From the NCBI GenBank assembly GCA_910589415.1, contig OU342637.1, positions 35,618,162-35,682,161 of the forward strand: a DNA stretch of 64,000 nucleotides, read 5' to 3'. Below are positions 33,909 to 46,742 of this stretch, one piece after another. The first letter of the stretch is position 1. Each line of letters starts with the position of its first letter. Under the pieces are notes generated by a model. It was not told the DNA's origin and searched no databases. It saw only the letters and a program-made list of their open reading frames with translations. The stretch is from Malachius bipustulatus (lineage: Eukaryota; Arthropoda; Insecta; Coleoptera; Melyridae). Both the position numbers and the translations under genes were made by a program.

Positions 33909-36900
33909 ATGTTCGGTATAACAAAAAAATTAAGTGTGGCCCTTCTACGCTTCCGTAAATTTCTGATATTTCAATTTAAATATCCTACTTAAGGACAACT
34001 TGTTCGAAAATCTATTGTACAGCCATGATAATATTACAAATTAATCATTCAGTACAGAAAAACCGTACAAATGACGATTTTTCTTGAGGAGGTATTAGAC
34101 GTCACTTTGAACTCTTTTGAAATTTTTGAATGAGCCATTTCAAGAATTCTTTTGTACTGTAGACCCTTTCGGGTCAAGACCCTTTCGGTAGTAAACCTCC
34201 CTCACAAGAGGGAATTACAAATTTGTCTAATTCGGAGAAAAAATCAGGAAAGTAACAAAGGAACATAAAATTAATGTAACGACAGTCCGGGATAAAGAAA
34301 CTCGACTCATTAATTACCCCTCGTCCCGCCTAATACGGCGTGTTAATTTGGAAATGAAGTAAATCGCTCGTATGAAAGGACGCGTCGGGATTGCTGCTTA
34401 TAAAAAGCGGGAGAATAATAACACGATGCGGTTGCTGCCCATCAGATAGACTGTCATGGCAACAGCTCAACGGCGTCGAGATAAACATCCTTCATTTAAA
34501 CTGGATTTAAAGAGATAAATGACAACGCTTGAACCTGATTCATTCAACCCCACGATCATATTTCCAGACACCGGCCGCGAAACTCCCCCGCCGACGTGTT
34601 TTATTATGTATAATATATGTTGCGGTATGTTCGGATGGTCATCCCGTTGCTTTAACTTGTCATGTTACCGCGATTACCACGTTCACTCCCTCGTTTCTGT
34701 TTAGCTCTCTATTCACGAAATGCTTTCTACGCTTTAGGGATACGTTTGAATTTCAAACCACGTTAAGTGGTTTCCTCAGTGGTATCATGCATGAACATAC
34801 CTGGGACAAGTATCCATGTAATACTCTAATTTACTTTAGCGAGATAAGAAATATACTTCAGAAATTCTGCAACATAGAAGGAAGCAGTCAACGAATTTGC
34901 GAATACGTGAATATTTGGGATTATAATTAAAAATGTGCTGTGAGAGACGCCAAAAAAGATTCTGTCGAGAATAACAAATTTTATGTTTGAAAATTTGAGT
35001 TACAAGAATTGTGAGTCGTAATTAGTCGTAGGTATTGTACTGTATGTAATTGCATTTACACTACGCCCTAAGGAGATCCTCTGCTGGTGTCTTTCCAAAT
35101 ATAGTAGGTAGGTATTCCATTAAATTGAGTGTCTCATAGTAAATTTAGATTTTTTTAATGGTTTAAAAGATAATTGAGTTTGTTTCGCTGATTTGTAGAA
35201 GCTCAGACTTCCGACTTATCTTCTTTGTTGTACTGCATGATACTCAGTCCGTAGGGATGTATTGGGGGTTCTTCACCTGCCATTCAAGTGTGTTCCAAGA
35301 GAAACCTGTTAGCATTCGTAACCTGTCTTTCTTGAGCTTATTGGAGGTTTTAAATATTTTTTGAATTTTTTTCCAAGCAGTAGGTTTGTCCTTGTCCTCT
35401 CTAGATCTCTATTAAGATTTCTCAGTTTCTCATAATCTGCAAAAAGGTTCTAGCCTTATTCTAAGGAACGTTGCTGCTACTCGCTTTCCCGTTATTTTTA
35501 CCATCTGATGTGTGTCCTGTCGTCCAAAAGCCTTGCTTAATTATTTATTTTGTTCAACTTCATTAGGCACTCCCACATCATTTTTGAACGGATCACGTAC
35601 ATATGAGCTCAGCGCCTTGATGACTCCTTGGCTGTCAGCATTGTGTTGTTGGTTTCTCTCTAAATTTATAGCTTCTGACTATCTCGTGAGGAGGATGTTA
35701 TCAAATCCATAAAAGCATAATTTGTTGCCTTTTATTTGCACTTATGTTTAGTGTTCTCTGGATCTTTCTTTTCAACTGATGCTGAACAGCTTCTTGCAAT
35801 TTAGACCAAGCGCTGCATAAACCCCTTTGCCCTTTTGGAAATATGGTCAGGAATATAATATGTTGTCCATCTTCTGATCTTCTGATCTTCTATAGTTGGA
35901 AGGTGTTGATTGTCCAAGATTTTCGAGTCAGTATATCCCACCCTAAGAGACATTTTACATCTCTTCTTTTTGTTCAATTGAATTTTTTAATTTCCTGGAG
36001 AGTTTCAAGCAGCAGAAGTCACTTGGCTCTTTACTTTCCGTAAACCTGCCGTGATTTCTTTTAGGGCAATGAGCCTCCACCTTGTTTCAAGCAATAGCTT
36101 TGAGCATTCAGACTTTTTTTTTATGTTATATTTTTTCTTTCACCTATTTCTTTTAGCTTTTGATATTTCTTTATTAAATCTGATCAATCCCTTTTGGTAG
36201 CTTTGCGAATTTTCGTTATGCTTTGTTCTGTTAAAGAGCTTTCGTACTTCTGATTTACTGTTTGTCAGACATTTATTCAATAAGGGACATCCCTACTTCT
36301 ATTATTTATGTTAATGTAACAATCTGCTTCACAACAATTTATGATTACTTATCATTCATCCTACCCAGCACTTTCTCCAATTCCAAGTAGTGTTTGGCAA
36401 CAATACCCATCCCAATTTGCATTTCTTGGACTTTTTTTATAAGATTTGCTCTATTTGAAGTCCTTCTAGTTGAAACACTACGATTTTATATGATCCAAAA
36501 TTGATGGTTTGTTTGAAACTTTCAATGATTTTATAAACCATGTTCGAACTTGCGAATGTTGTGCCCATACTTCTCTTTCTGGTATCAGTGACAAAAGTTG
36601 GTGTGTTCCTTGCCATCTGTACAATTACTAAGTAACTAAATTACAATTGAGGTTATATTCTAAAAGATTATCACCTCATTGATTTATATTTGTGCTGCCC
36701 AGATCATGTTTTGGGCATTGCCGTCACATCCAGGAAGTATGGACGTAAATTTATTCATTTGCAGTAGTCTGCTTTATCTTCTACCTTCACTAGTGGCACA
36801 AGCTGCAGCCAACAATCTAAGCAGTAATCATTAAAAAATAATAGTACCTTTTTACTGAGTGACTGATGGAGAATTTTTCTGCACATTTTAATATCAATTT

Positions 36901-37477
36901 GATTATGAAAGAAGAAAGAGTTGAATTTCCTTGAGTTTTAAGAGAGCATATATCTGTAAGCCAGATTAAACGCTAACTCGACTCTCGCGCATAGCAAGGG
37001 AAGCGTACCGAAAAAAGTCGAGCCGAACGAACAAGCAGTGATGTAGATACTAAAAAGGTAACGACCTGGAACGGTTGCTGAAGACGTCAAAGGAATCTTT
37101 GCAGTTTATCTTAGATAAGACGAGGAACTCTTTGTGAGTTTCATTCTACTAACATAAGATTCAAAAGACGTCTTCTTGGCTGCATAGAGTGAAAAATTTC
37201 AAAATATGGATATCAAATGTTAAATTTCTTGGTTTAGTTACAATTAGCCCTTCAATGATATGTCTGATTTCTGATGGATCCTGCTTGATTGAACTGGTAA
37301 CGAAAATTAATACCTAAAGCCCTAATAAATCCAATTTGATTAATTACTTTTCCATTTTAATTAAGATTCATCGTCTCAGATTCCAATAAAATTCTTGTAT
37401 TGTATTTAAATTGATCACTCTTCGATGGTGGCAACTTTCTAGCTTCTCGAGTAACAATCAGTTTTATTTATTTTCAG
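33909..37477. other. Unannotated DNA, probable intron or intergenic
   Basis: The block 34270-34700 has lower A+T and includes TTATAAAAAG near 34399, which could be a TATA box, but no initiator at the right spacing. The stretch 35200-36100 hints at decayed LINE sequence on the minus strand without a diagnostic motif. A small CTTCTGAT tandem is at 35871-35892. No gene was recognised. Confidence 0.4.
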
Positions 37478-37577
37478 CACGGGGAGTCCTGAAGGGCGCA
37501 GAGCAACATGCCCAGTAGGTGTAAACTGCGGGAGTTCCTCTTCACCGCTCTAATATCTTTCACCACTTCCGCGCAAG
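37478..37577 (+). CDS. Probable coding exon with signal peptide (start of a secreted or membrane protein)
   Basis: The exon is bounded by a good acceptor (pyrimidine-rich tract ending TTTTCAG at 37471-37477) and a consensus donor (CAAG then GTAAGT at 37578). A short leader precedes the ATG at 37508-37510 in favourable context (GCAACATGC). The coding part gives 23 codons plus one base. Residues 1-8 contain two arginines and a lysine, residues 10-18 are hydrophobic (FLFTALISF), and TTSAQ offers a signal-peptidase site after alanine 22. The intron is phase 1, as is common after signal-peptide exons of insect immunoglobulin-superfamily and other extracellular proteins. The rest of the protein is not in the window as far as I can see, so the product cannot be named. 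Chance occurrence of this combination is possible but unlikely. Confidence 0.55.
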
Positions 37578-39504
37578 GTAAGTAACTTTTATTTTCTCCA
37601 AGTCCAATCTTTGAGGAAGTGTATCAATATTCTTAAAGCGTATGAAATTTGCGAATTCTCCAAGCGTGTACAATGTACATAAATCCATCTGTATATGTTA
37701 TAATATATCCCATACTCTATATCAATCTGGGAAATCTGGAATGTTGGGTAAACATTTGAGCTGCGTATTTACAAACACAGGAATCTGTTACATATAAAGT
37801 CGATATTCAGCTGCGGGCTCTGGAACTTAGTGAGTATAAAGCAAAACAATCCCAGAGTCTGAAGAAACAAACGCATACCAACACACACACACACAAACAT
37901 GACTCTATCTTTGTTACACGGGAAGGATAGACGAGTTTTACCTCTCAGTGGTATAAAATTCGCGGATGTGTAAACAATTCACTAGAGCCGTGTTTGTGGT
38001 GGTTGGTTACGGCATTTTTTCAACTTCTTATTATTATTAAAGGTCTAATATTTCCGAGTCTTTGCGTTTCGAAATGACAACTTAAAAATTTATGAGATTT
38101 GAGGAAGTCTCTTAATTGAATTTTTGAAGACTCTTTCAATTATTATTCTTCTTCCGCTTGGATCTATTTTACCAAAAATTTTACCGAGAACCTTGCGAAT
38201 TTCAGAAAACTAATCAGAGATGGAGTAGTGAAAAAATTGAAGATTTCTCTGGGAGAATCTCTGATTGACATATTGAAAGTTATTGGAAACCGACAAATCA
38301 TTTTGCTTAAAGCTTTTGATTTTCTTTCTGATCGGCACACTTCCCTAGTGGTGGTGATGTGACAGACTGATGAGATGGAAATAACCATTGAAACATCGAT
38401 GTCTCTGTCTTCACCATACCGTTAGGGCAAGTGTGTTGTTCGGAAATCATTAATTATTCTTGTGATTGGTTTTCAAGATCTTGAATTATTAGGTGTTACC
38501 TCATATTTTAACTCTATCACAAATCAATCATTTTGTCATGTTAATCTTCCATATGTCTAGATATATCCTCGTAGCAGATAGCAGATGATACGCAAAATCT
38601 TTCGTTTGATACCATTTTCACTTCTATAGGTGGGAATTGTTAGCAACAAATTGCAAAATTTCTTGAAAGTGATGACCCTGTATGCATATTGTGTACGTCA
38701 CGTTTATTGTTTAATGGAAGGTACATTTGTACAAATACGATTTTCTTTAAGCCGGTAGTGACGTAATATTCGCCGCCTATGCAAGCTCCAGTTTATAAGC
38801 ACACGGACTTTTGTATAACAAGTGCTTCTGTTTGTTTGGGAGCTTTCGCCGTGAATATTTCATCTTCGCTTTTGCTGCTTTTGTAGCGTAGATTGCATCC
38901 TGTTAATTGAAATTTGTTCCCTGCATAAATACTCGTACCTGCCGTGAATGTATCTTACGTTTGTAAACTCGGTCTTATAATAATTATAGCAGCGGTTCTG
39001 CAACGTTAAATTTAAAATATTTCTAGATTGATAAAAAATCTAAAATTTCTAATAGAGAAGAGGCTAGACTTCATGCCAGCACACTGTATCGTTAAATTAG
39101 CGGGTCGATCTTGGGGTTTCTCCAGGGATTTGCTGTTAGTGCTTGTATAGTCGTTGTAGTGGAGAAACAGGGAACAGCATGATGCTAATTACAAGTTGTC
39201 GCCAGGACGACTTATACGATCAGGACACCCTGGAAGGTAGAAAGCACAGTTAGAGCAGCAGTATTGTCTGCAAGAAACGTGGCCACCGACCTGTGAAGCA
39301 CTCTAGATATCTGCCTGCGGATTTAATATTTCCTCGACAAATAGTGGGGCAGATGTCACGGAAGCGAAACGTGAATCTCTTATCTCCCGAAATATACTAT
39401 TTACTCAAAACATAATTAAGGTTTTGCCTTATTGTTCAGTTGCGGTATGGTTGAGGATAATTGCATAACTCTCGTCTCTTAATATGTTGTAAAATATTCG
39501 CCTA
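37578..39504. other. Probable intron sequence after the signal-peptide exon
   Basis: It starts with the GTAAGT donor. A short CA repeat is at 37880-37897. No further exon with paired splice sites and a recognisable domain was seen. Confidence 0.45.
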
Positions 39505-39868
39505 GTAGGGTGTCGCTAAAAGGTACCACCAACGCTCTGCCGCAGATTCCCGAGTACAAAATAGGCCGATTTAAACGAACTTATCAATGTCCAGAAAGGC
39601 ACCCTTTTCAACATACATCCCTTAAAAGGGGGTAAAACAAATACACGTTTTCCAGAATGAGTAAAAAACGAATTAACTGAGAAACTTCAAAATTTCATCC
39701 GTTACTACTATTGTTAAAACCAATAAACTTACATAGTTTCACAAACATTGACATACAGGCTGTTCTTGTTTTTGATGTGACGTCTCAGTTTTTACTCCAG
39801 AACTTTTTCATCCGCACGCCACTGATTGATTCTGTTTTTTTTTATCCCAAGGCAAAAGTATTACTAGA
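39505..39868 (+). repeat. FB-5 fragment, copy 2
   Basis: From TAGGGTGTCGCTAAAAGGTA through AGGCACCCTTTTCAACATAC to GCACGCCACTGATTGATTCT the sequence follows the reverse complement of 62470 down to about 62100. The other half of the foldback is absent. Confidence 0.88.
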
Positions 39869-40374
39869 CTTTTGAGAATTTCAATCAAAATTTGAACCAC
39901 TTCAGTCGTTGCTGAGACTCGCATCGATAATATCTTATCTTTTTTGAATAAATTTTTTTTTACCTAATGTCATCAATATGTGATCATATTGTTTGCCTTA
40001 TTTTGTTCGGCGTTTGGTAAAAAAGTTTCTTTTTTTTTGTTGATGAAAGAATAATGAAATATTTTATATTTTTTTTATCGAATGGTTAATACAAAACACT
40101 CACCTCCTAAAACCCGTTCATCAAACTTTTTCAAATAAATTCGCAACTGTCTAAAGACGTTACATCAGATTCAGCCATAATTATTACATTTCTCCCCTTT
40201 TTACTCTCTTCCAACGCTTTCTTCTGTTTCCATTCTATGCATGACTGTCTTGACGTAGTCCGCCATGCTCACCCAGTTTTTCTTTGTCGTTAACATTGTT
40301 GGGATAATGTTTTTCTTTGGTATTCTAATTCAGTAACCTTTCTATATCCAGACTCCCCTCGACGTATCTCACGC
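39869..40374. other. Unannotated A+T-rich DNA
   Basis: Long T runs; no recognised feature. Confidence 0.4.
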
Positions 40375-40640
40375 ATTGTAATAACGTATGTTCGGTATCT
40401 GATTGGAATCTGCACCGAGCACTGCGGACTAAACAAATATCTCCATATGATGGGAATTAACCCTGACCCAATATGCAGGGAATGTCACGAAGAGGAAGAG
40501 ACTGTGGAACATATCTTGTGCCGCTGTCCTCCACTCCCCAATTTACGTGGATCTATGCTAGGCTCACATCAGCCTCAACAACCTTTCTGGAGCCTCTCCG
40601 GGTGCCCTGGCTCAGTTCTTTTTGAGCCTGAGATGGCTTG
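40375..40640 (+). pseudogene. LINE ORF2 C-terminal remnant (zinc-binding tail)
   Basis: The plus strand reads VRYLIGICTEHCGLNKYLHM followed by MGINPDPICRECHEEEETVE and HILCRCPPLPNLR. A conserved (L/I)TGHC.LN.HL block followed by C..C..EEET..H.L..C is the C-terminal end of RNase H-bearing LINE proteins. Only this tail is preserved; the downstream open frame to 40905 shows no motif. It is on the opposite strand from, and distinct in sequence from, the similar remnant at 18940-19300. Confidence 0.8.
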
Positions 40641-42300
40641 CGGAGAGAGACTACTAGGAAAAGGAGGAAGCACAAGGAACCACCGATGCCTTAGTGCAGC
40701 GTACTTGTTCTGTCCTCCCAAGAATCCAGAATCCAGATGTATTTTCGGTGTCGTCGCAATCGAAATCTCCGTAGTTGCAATTTGTTGTCAACTTTTTGCC
40801 AACTCTGTCCCAGTAGGTACTGAGTATTCTATGTCTTCTTACTTCTGTTCCGATAGCGTTCGTGTTCACTTCCATCTGGAGTTGTTTCTGTCTTCATTCA
40901 CCTGAAGTTGCATTGATATATCCGACTTGCCATCTCTAACGCAAATAGAGTCAACCTTTTTTGGAAGAAGGACTACGAACTTCAATGCCAGAAGTTTGTT
41001 ATACTTGCTATAACTTCAAAGAAGTTATAGCAAAGTTTAATCAATTAGGATGCCATGTGTAATATATTTTCATCATCATAAGAATTGCTCTTGGTTGCCG
41101 TTGCAGGTCGTTTAATATCAAAATGAAATTTAATTTTACCTTGTAGATGAATGAATGTCTTTACTTGAAGATAATGAGATTAAATTGTATTATTTTAAGA
41201 TATTCGAAAGCATTTCGAACAGCTACAATAATTAGCAGTAAAACAGAGTACCTACCTATTTGCGCTATGATCAAATCAAAAGTTTCTATTTAGTTAAATT
41301 TTTGAAACATTTTCGTAATAGGGTTTTCGAAAAGGAATCCGTTTGGAGTTGGCCATGGAAACAAATAGGTTTGTCTTATCTTAACCCACTTTTTGCAATT
41401 GGACACTTCTTGATTTTGTTAGGTAAGGTCTAAAAGATTAAAATTACAGTTGTCAAAACATTCAAGAAGGTGAATAAAATAGATACTCGCTTTAGAGACA
41501 TTTTTATGAATAGTTTAATTAAATAAATAATTAAGAAAGTAAAATATTTGAGGCGGATACTTAGTGCAAACCCATTTCAAAAATAGGAAAATTAAAAACA
41601 AAGTCATTTCTTGATTTACACTTACTATTTCCCTGGATTTTCTGGAAATAGTCTCTAGGAGTAATTACCATATGTACCTACATAGATGTCTTCTTCTTCT
41701 ATTTTTATGGCTTGGACACCCTTGTGCATACAGCCAAAAATCAAATGTCCAGAATTTTACTACGTTTTGACGTGGAACTAATCTGTCGCTGTCAACTTCA
41801 ATTTTTTAAATAGCATGGGGATCGTGTGAGACCTCATTATAAAGGTATTTAATAGCGAATTCGAGTTGGCTGCACTTGCTCGGAGCGAGATCGATCTGTC
41901 TCTGAATCAGTTCTGCCCAGAATTCTGCTCCAGTCCGGAGCAGAACTTTCGCATTTCGACTCTGTATGGAACCGAACTGTGTCAGGTCAGGGCAGGCCAG
42001 AACCAGAGCCAGAGCCAGAGCGCCAGGTACCGGTGCAGTGCAGTGTGCAATCCAGTTTCCCTCCAGTCTGCATTTTCATTATAGCCTTCTACTCTACCTA
42101 TCCCTATCCTATACCTATCACGGTTGTTTGTTGTTATGATGTTATTCTTATTATAACAGAGTCGTGGAACTACAAGGCGTGATCCCTTTTAATTATTGTA
42201 ATAAGTTGTAATTCATACAATACGTAAAATGTAATTATCCACAAATTTTTGGTTTAAGGAATTACTAGGAATCAGTATTTAATTTTCCGGCTATTTCTAA
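40641..42300. other. Unannotated DNA with a perfect palindrome and a G+C-rich block
   Basis: TTGCTATAACTTC (41005-41017) pairs perfectly with 41021-41033 across AAA. A segment at about 41345-41500 is a diverged copy of 53355-53490. 41865-42070 is G+C-rich, with an (AGCCAG)n stretch at 42001-42024, and might be a promoter or LTR piece; I could not decide. Confidence 0.45.
41345..41500 (+). repeat. Dispersed repeat fragment, partner of 53355-53490
   Basis: AGGTTTGTCTTA, GGATTTTGTTA-like sequence and AGTTGTCAAAACATT occur in the same order in both places, followed by AATAAAAT and GA.ACTC. Confidence 0.65.
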
Positions 42301-42327
42301 CCTCTAAATTTACGGAAGTGCACCGTT

Positions 42328-42570
42328 GCACCGTCAAATTTGACGGTGCAGTTTTTCTTGCTCCGGGACAGTTCCGCCATACGACTCGAACATATTTTTC
42401 TATGCACTGCCAGAGAGCAAGTGTAACTCGAACACAATTACGATATGCACCGCTAGAGTTCACTTTAACTCGAATACGATTACGAAAAGCACTAGAACAG
42501 AGTCCTACAAATCGAACACGAAATTCCGTCTCGGTGCGCATCCGGAGCAGGAAAGTGCAGTAACTCGAAT
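42328..42570. repeat. Perfect 22-bp palindrome and degenerate 45-bp tandem repeat
   Basis: The 22-bp palindrome at 42328-42349 has half-site GCACCGTCAAA. From about 42370 to 42570 there are some five diverged units of about 45 bp, each with an ACTCGAACACAATTACGA-like core followed by GCAC..CTAGA; the second and third (about 42420 and 42467) are the clearest. Confidence 0.65.
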
Positions 42571-42616
42571 TCGCCATTAAACTGAACTCAGTTTTTCATA
42601 GCAGTATTACCTATCT

Positions 42617-43397
42617 ATACAGGGTGAGTTTTTTCTATGTTTAGTAAAGAGATCTCGTAAAATACTTCAGTTAAACGAACTGTTAAATGGGGAAAGTAGT
42701 GCAGTTTTATGAGTTTAGTGTGATGCAACTTTTGTTTTTTCAAAATCTTCATGGGTGTCTAGATATTTGACAAAAACAAAATTTCATGAATATCTTTACA
42801 CTAGGCTAGCGCTCCAATTATTGGGAGATTAGAGAACAATAGTAAGGAAAAATGTTTTAAATGATTCTAAAACCAATAAAACGGCGTTACAATTTTCTTT
42901 ATTTGTCATGCCATTTTCGAGTTGTGACATAAACATTGTGTTTTTTTAAGTGTAAAAATCGTCCCAACTTCTTATTCTTAGGAAAAACCATATCCGAGTG
43001 CTATATCGTCGTATTTAGAAAAAAAAGACAAATCGAATGATGTCATAGCCAACTATGACTTACATTTAAAAAAACAAAAGTTTGTCATAACTCGAAAATG
43101 ACAGGACAAATAACAAAAATATAAAGCCGTTTTATTGCTTATAAAATCGTCTAAAATGTTTCCCTTTACGACTTTTCTCTAATCCCAATGATAAGACTGC
43201 TATATCAGTATAAAGAAATTCCCAGAATTTGCTTTATGTTAAATATCTAGGAACCCATGGAGATTTTCAAAAAAACAAAAGCGGTTTGGAATTAAGTTCA
43301 TATTATAGCTGCACTACTTTCCCCATTTAACCTTTCCTCTAACTGCAGTAGTTTACGAGATCCCTGAGTACTAAACATTAAAAAAACTCACCCTGTT
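42617..43397. repeat. FB-3 long palindromic foldback element, copy 1
   Basis: The element is about 780 bp with arms near 375 bp. ATACAGGGTGAGTTTTTT at the left is mirrored by AAAAAACTCACCCTG at the right. Inner landmarks such as ATGGGGAAAGTAGTGCAG and AAACGGC are mirrored in order, meeting near 43000. There is no reading frame of significance. A second copy with the same orientation is at 60101-60756. Confidence 0.92.
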
Positions 43398-45077
43398 TAG
43401 GGGTCGAGTCTCTTCATTATTTAAACAAAAAACAAACTAAGATAATGTTACCTATCTTGTAAGATAAGTTATTACTGTAAGATTACGAAATGATAATTGT
43501 AACTAAATAATTATGAGTATATGGTGCTGATGGTGATTCTCCCATGGATGGGAATACGCAACACTATTCTGTTTATGGAATGCTTTCAATGGAGAATAAT
43601 AGTGGTATTTAATTAGGAAGATCACCAAGTGATTAATGTGATTACAGTTAGTTAAAGGGCCAGGTGAAATCGTAATAAATTGGCAATATAACTTTCTCTT
43701 GGAGTGAACTAGTGTAAAGTAACTTGTAGAATTATGAATTATTTGAGAAGTTTTAGGAGTATTAATACTTATGTTTATTATGGGTGTTTTCACAAATTCG
43801 TGATTTGGTAATTTTGTGATTTCTAATTATTAATACTAGCTAAAATTGCCCGAGCTTTGTCTAAGTAATAAGAATTTAAATTAGTTAGGTATCTTTTATT
43901 GATGAAATACAAAAAAATGTTTGTTCCGTTCGTGAACCTCGGAAGACGTCGATGCTTCATATCAATTCATACTAAATCATTTGTTAATAAATTTCTCAGG
44001 CATAAAATCAGAATCGACCCCTTTCAATACAAGACTCTTTATTCCAAATTAGATGCTCTGCCAACGATTACAGACTGCTCACCCTTAATTATATTGATTT
44101 AATTTATTAGACTAATTAGAGAAGCCTGAAGTCGACAGGTAAGTAAGTCATTAATTTCTGAGCAAAGTGAGTTGAAGAGGTAACATTTCTACACAAAATA
44201 AATGTTCTGTCATATCCTTTACGTTAGGTATTTATTTCTTTACATTTATTTCGAGTAAATGTAAATTAGAAAATAAACATTTAAAATTCACCTTTCAATC
44301 AATAGTTTGCAGTTAATAATTAAATAATATTGTTAGACAAACTCAAGTTTGTACAAGCTCTGGTTATAATTAACACTTACCTCACTTACATGTATTGGAC
44401 TAACTGTGCTATAGGTACTGCTTTCAATGTAGCCTGTTAAGGTACGTTATAGGTACCAATGCTAACCGAGCGAGCCTCAAGCCGCTCGCCAAACGCTCGC
44501 TAAATTATTTTCAAAATTTACGAACCAAATTTCAAGAATCAAATAATAAAAATGATGGAGAATTTCAAACTTTTTATATGACGTTTACTTCTCTACAATT
44601 TCAAATTTAACAAAAATTTCAAATTTACATTTCCAAAACGCTTTAATAGCTTTTTGTTTCAATATTAGTGCAGGAAATTTTACAATCATGTAGAAGTTAT
44701 AGAGGACTTTGAATTTCCCCCATAAAAGTTAGATAGTGCGATATACCTACTTCTACAGGTTGTCCCTTCAAATTTAGAAAACATTCTTTCTTGTCACAAC
44801 ATTTCGAGTCGCAGTTTTCAATCTAGGGAACTCAATTTATTGGTATTATTTAATCCCAGTATATCCAAGATGGGGAAAAAATACTTTGAAACTAAATTGC
44901 AGGATGGGGAGACCTTTTTTCAAAATTTGAAGGCAGCTTAAGAAAAAATTGCACTTTTTGAAATTGGTTAGCCAGTGCCAGTGGCTTTTAGATAAAAATT
45001 GCTAGATTCCTATTATACCCATTGTCAGGAATGGGTCTGAAAGGAATTGGAGTGAAATTCTCACAATATAGGCAAAT
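43398..45077. other. Unannotated A+T-rich DNA
   Basis: No recognised gene or repeat partner. Confidence 0.4.
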
Positions 45078-45840
45078 ACATTAAATAATATCGGGGAATT
45101 TTTGTAAAATTTAGACGCCATTCGTTTGTCCACGGCTTGTACCGGGTGTCCAAACACTAGTGTCCACCTCCTAAAAAAAAATTAATAGCTATTTATTTGA
45201 CTTTATTTATACGACACTGTCCAGTGCAGGTTCAGTGTGCCGGCTAGCCCAGCAAGAGCCGTCCTTCTATTTTATTTGGGTCTTATTTATTTTGTCATAA
45301 AACTTTATTGCACCTACCGTTTTCAGATTATATTGATCACCCTATTGCACATCATAAATCAGTTTTCTACCTGTCATTGCTATAATAATTATATTTTATT
45401 CAATGAAAGCCTTATAATTAGCTTTTTCACATTTATTTCGAGCGATTTTGATTTTATTAATCGATTTCTACCTATACATTGAAGAAAAATCGAATTTTTT
45501 TTTCAACAATTTACCACCATATTAAAGTTTTTTATCGCTGGCGCCCGAACTAATTTTTTTTAATGAAACTGATTATGCCATTCCGTGGTCCTATATCAAG
45601 TACACAAATCCTTAGAGTGTAAATTTTTTATCTTTAAAATTAAGCTCTATTTAGGGGGTGGACACTAGTGTTGGGATACCCGATATACGTTTGTCCAAAA
45701 AATTTTTTTGTTTGTCCACCTTTCAAAAAAAAGTTACGATAAAATTTGAAAAATTGATTTTTTTAGGGTGGACAAACGTGGACAAACAGTAGTGGACAAA
45801 CGAATTCCGTTTGAATTTCATAAAAAATTGCACTTATAGG
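45078..45840. repeat. FB-8 nested inverted-repeat element
   Basis: An inner pair of ends, ACCGGGTGTCCAAACACTAG at 45141 and its counterpart GTGTTGGGATACCCGAT ending at 45684, encloses about 545 bp. Outside it, a second inverted pair is seen: ATTCGTTTGTCCAC near 45121 and GTGGACAAACGAAT ending near 45811, with flanking TTTTTGTAAAATT-like sequence also mirrored. The right flank has several tandem TGGACAAAC motifs. There is no transposase frame. Confidence 0.8.
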
Positions 45841-45842
45841 GG

Positions 45843-46742
45843 TGACAACTTCACTGAGCTGTCAAATAGTCATAAACAGTGTTTCTCGCTATGGCTATCT
45901 CAAAATAACGGTTGTTTTAGAATGGTCGCTACTCCCTAATTAGGTTCTAGCATCTCTAATCCAAGCTTAATGGATTGGATGTGATATAAGTTTCTGACAT
46001 TTTAGCATTATTGATTTACCGAAGCCCGTTATTTTTCAAAGGAAAGTTAATAAAACAAATAATCAAGAAGAATAATTTCCATTAGATCAAGAAAATATTA
46101 CTGATGGTTGCTTATTTATTTATACCTATTGCTGAAATTAAATAAGAGCGTAAAAGTGAAAACTGCTATAGTTGAAACTTATTTTTACAATGGAAGTAAA
46201 CTTCATGGAATTTGGATGTGTTTCGTTACACTGTCTGGAATAATAATTATTATCATGTGGTGGAACCAATAAGAATTATTTTTGGTTCCTCATCATACTC
46301 AGTGCATGGATGGAATGTCTCTGTAGAAACCTGGTTACAAGCTTCTTAGAAAAGGTGCTCACTTTTGTCCTAGTGAAAGTATCCCTACTCAGAGACATTC
46401 CTGGCAGGTAAAATTTTTGTCAATAGGTTTCCCGAAATTTATAGGTTTCCCCAAGATTTTTTTGTGCAGACTTAGCGTGCTTTAGAATGTCATACAGATC
46501 AGTTCCCAGAGTTTTGCCAGAACAAGGATTTGTAGGTTTGAACACTTCTGAAGCATCCGATTTAGTGAAAGAGATCTGTGATGATCGATTTATCTGTCAT
46601 AATCAGTCATAATAATCCTGACTGTTAACGAAGTTTGTCGGGATTAAAAATACACCCGGCGAACTGTTACAAAGTTCCCTTAGTGGAGTGAGAAACCATG
46701 TATTAAAATGTGTCCAGGATGGTGGAGGGCACTTCACCCATC
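45843..46742 (-). repeat. Dispersed repeat, copy A (partner of 53515-55312)
   Basis: Read in reverse it follows the copy at 53515-54225 and 55049-55312 through many landmarks: GACACATTTTAATA, TCTCACTCCACTAA, TGACAAAAATTTTACCTGCC, CACCTTTTCTAAGAAGCTTG and ACATTCCATCCATGCACTGA. The copies are in opposite orientation. Copy A lacks the LTR that interrupts copy B and so shows the empty site. The element is non-coding as far as can be seen. Confidence 0.9.

Noticed and set aside
34390..34450. TATA-like TTATAAAAAG with downstream TCAGA as a core promoter.
   Set aside because: The spacing of about 40 bp is too long for TATA to initiator and no first exon follows.
35200..36130. Possible decayed LINE on the minus strand.
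   Set aside because: Some charged stretches recall the linker between endonuclease and RT, but no diagnostic RT or endonuclease motif can be read.
40641..40905. Continuation of the open frame after the LINE zinc-binding tail.
   Set aside because: Similarity to LINE proteins stops near 40640; the rest is an accidental extension.
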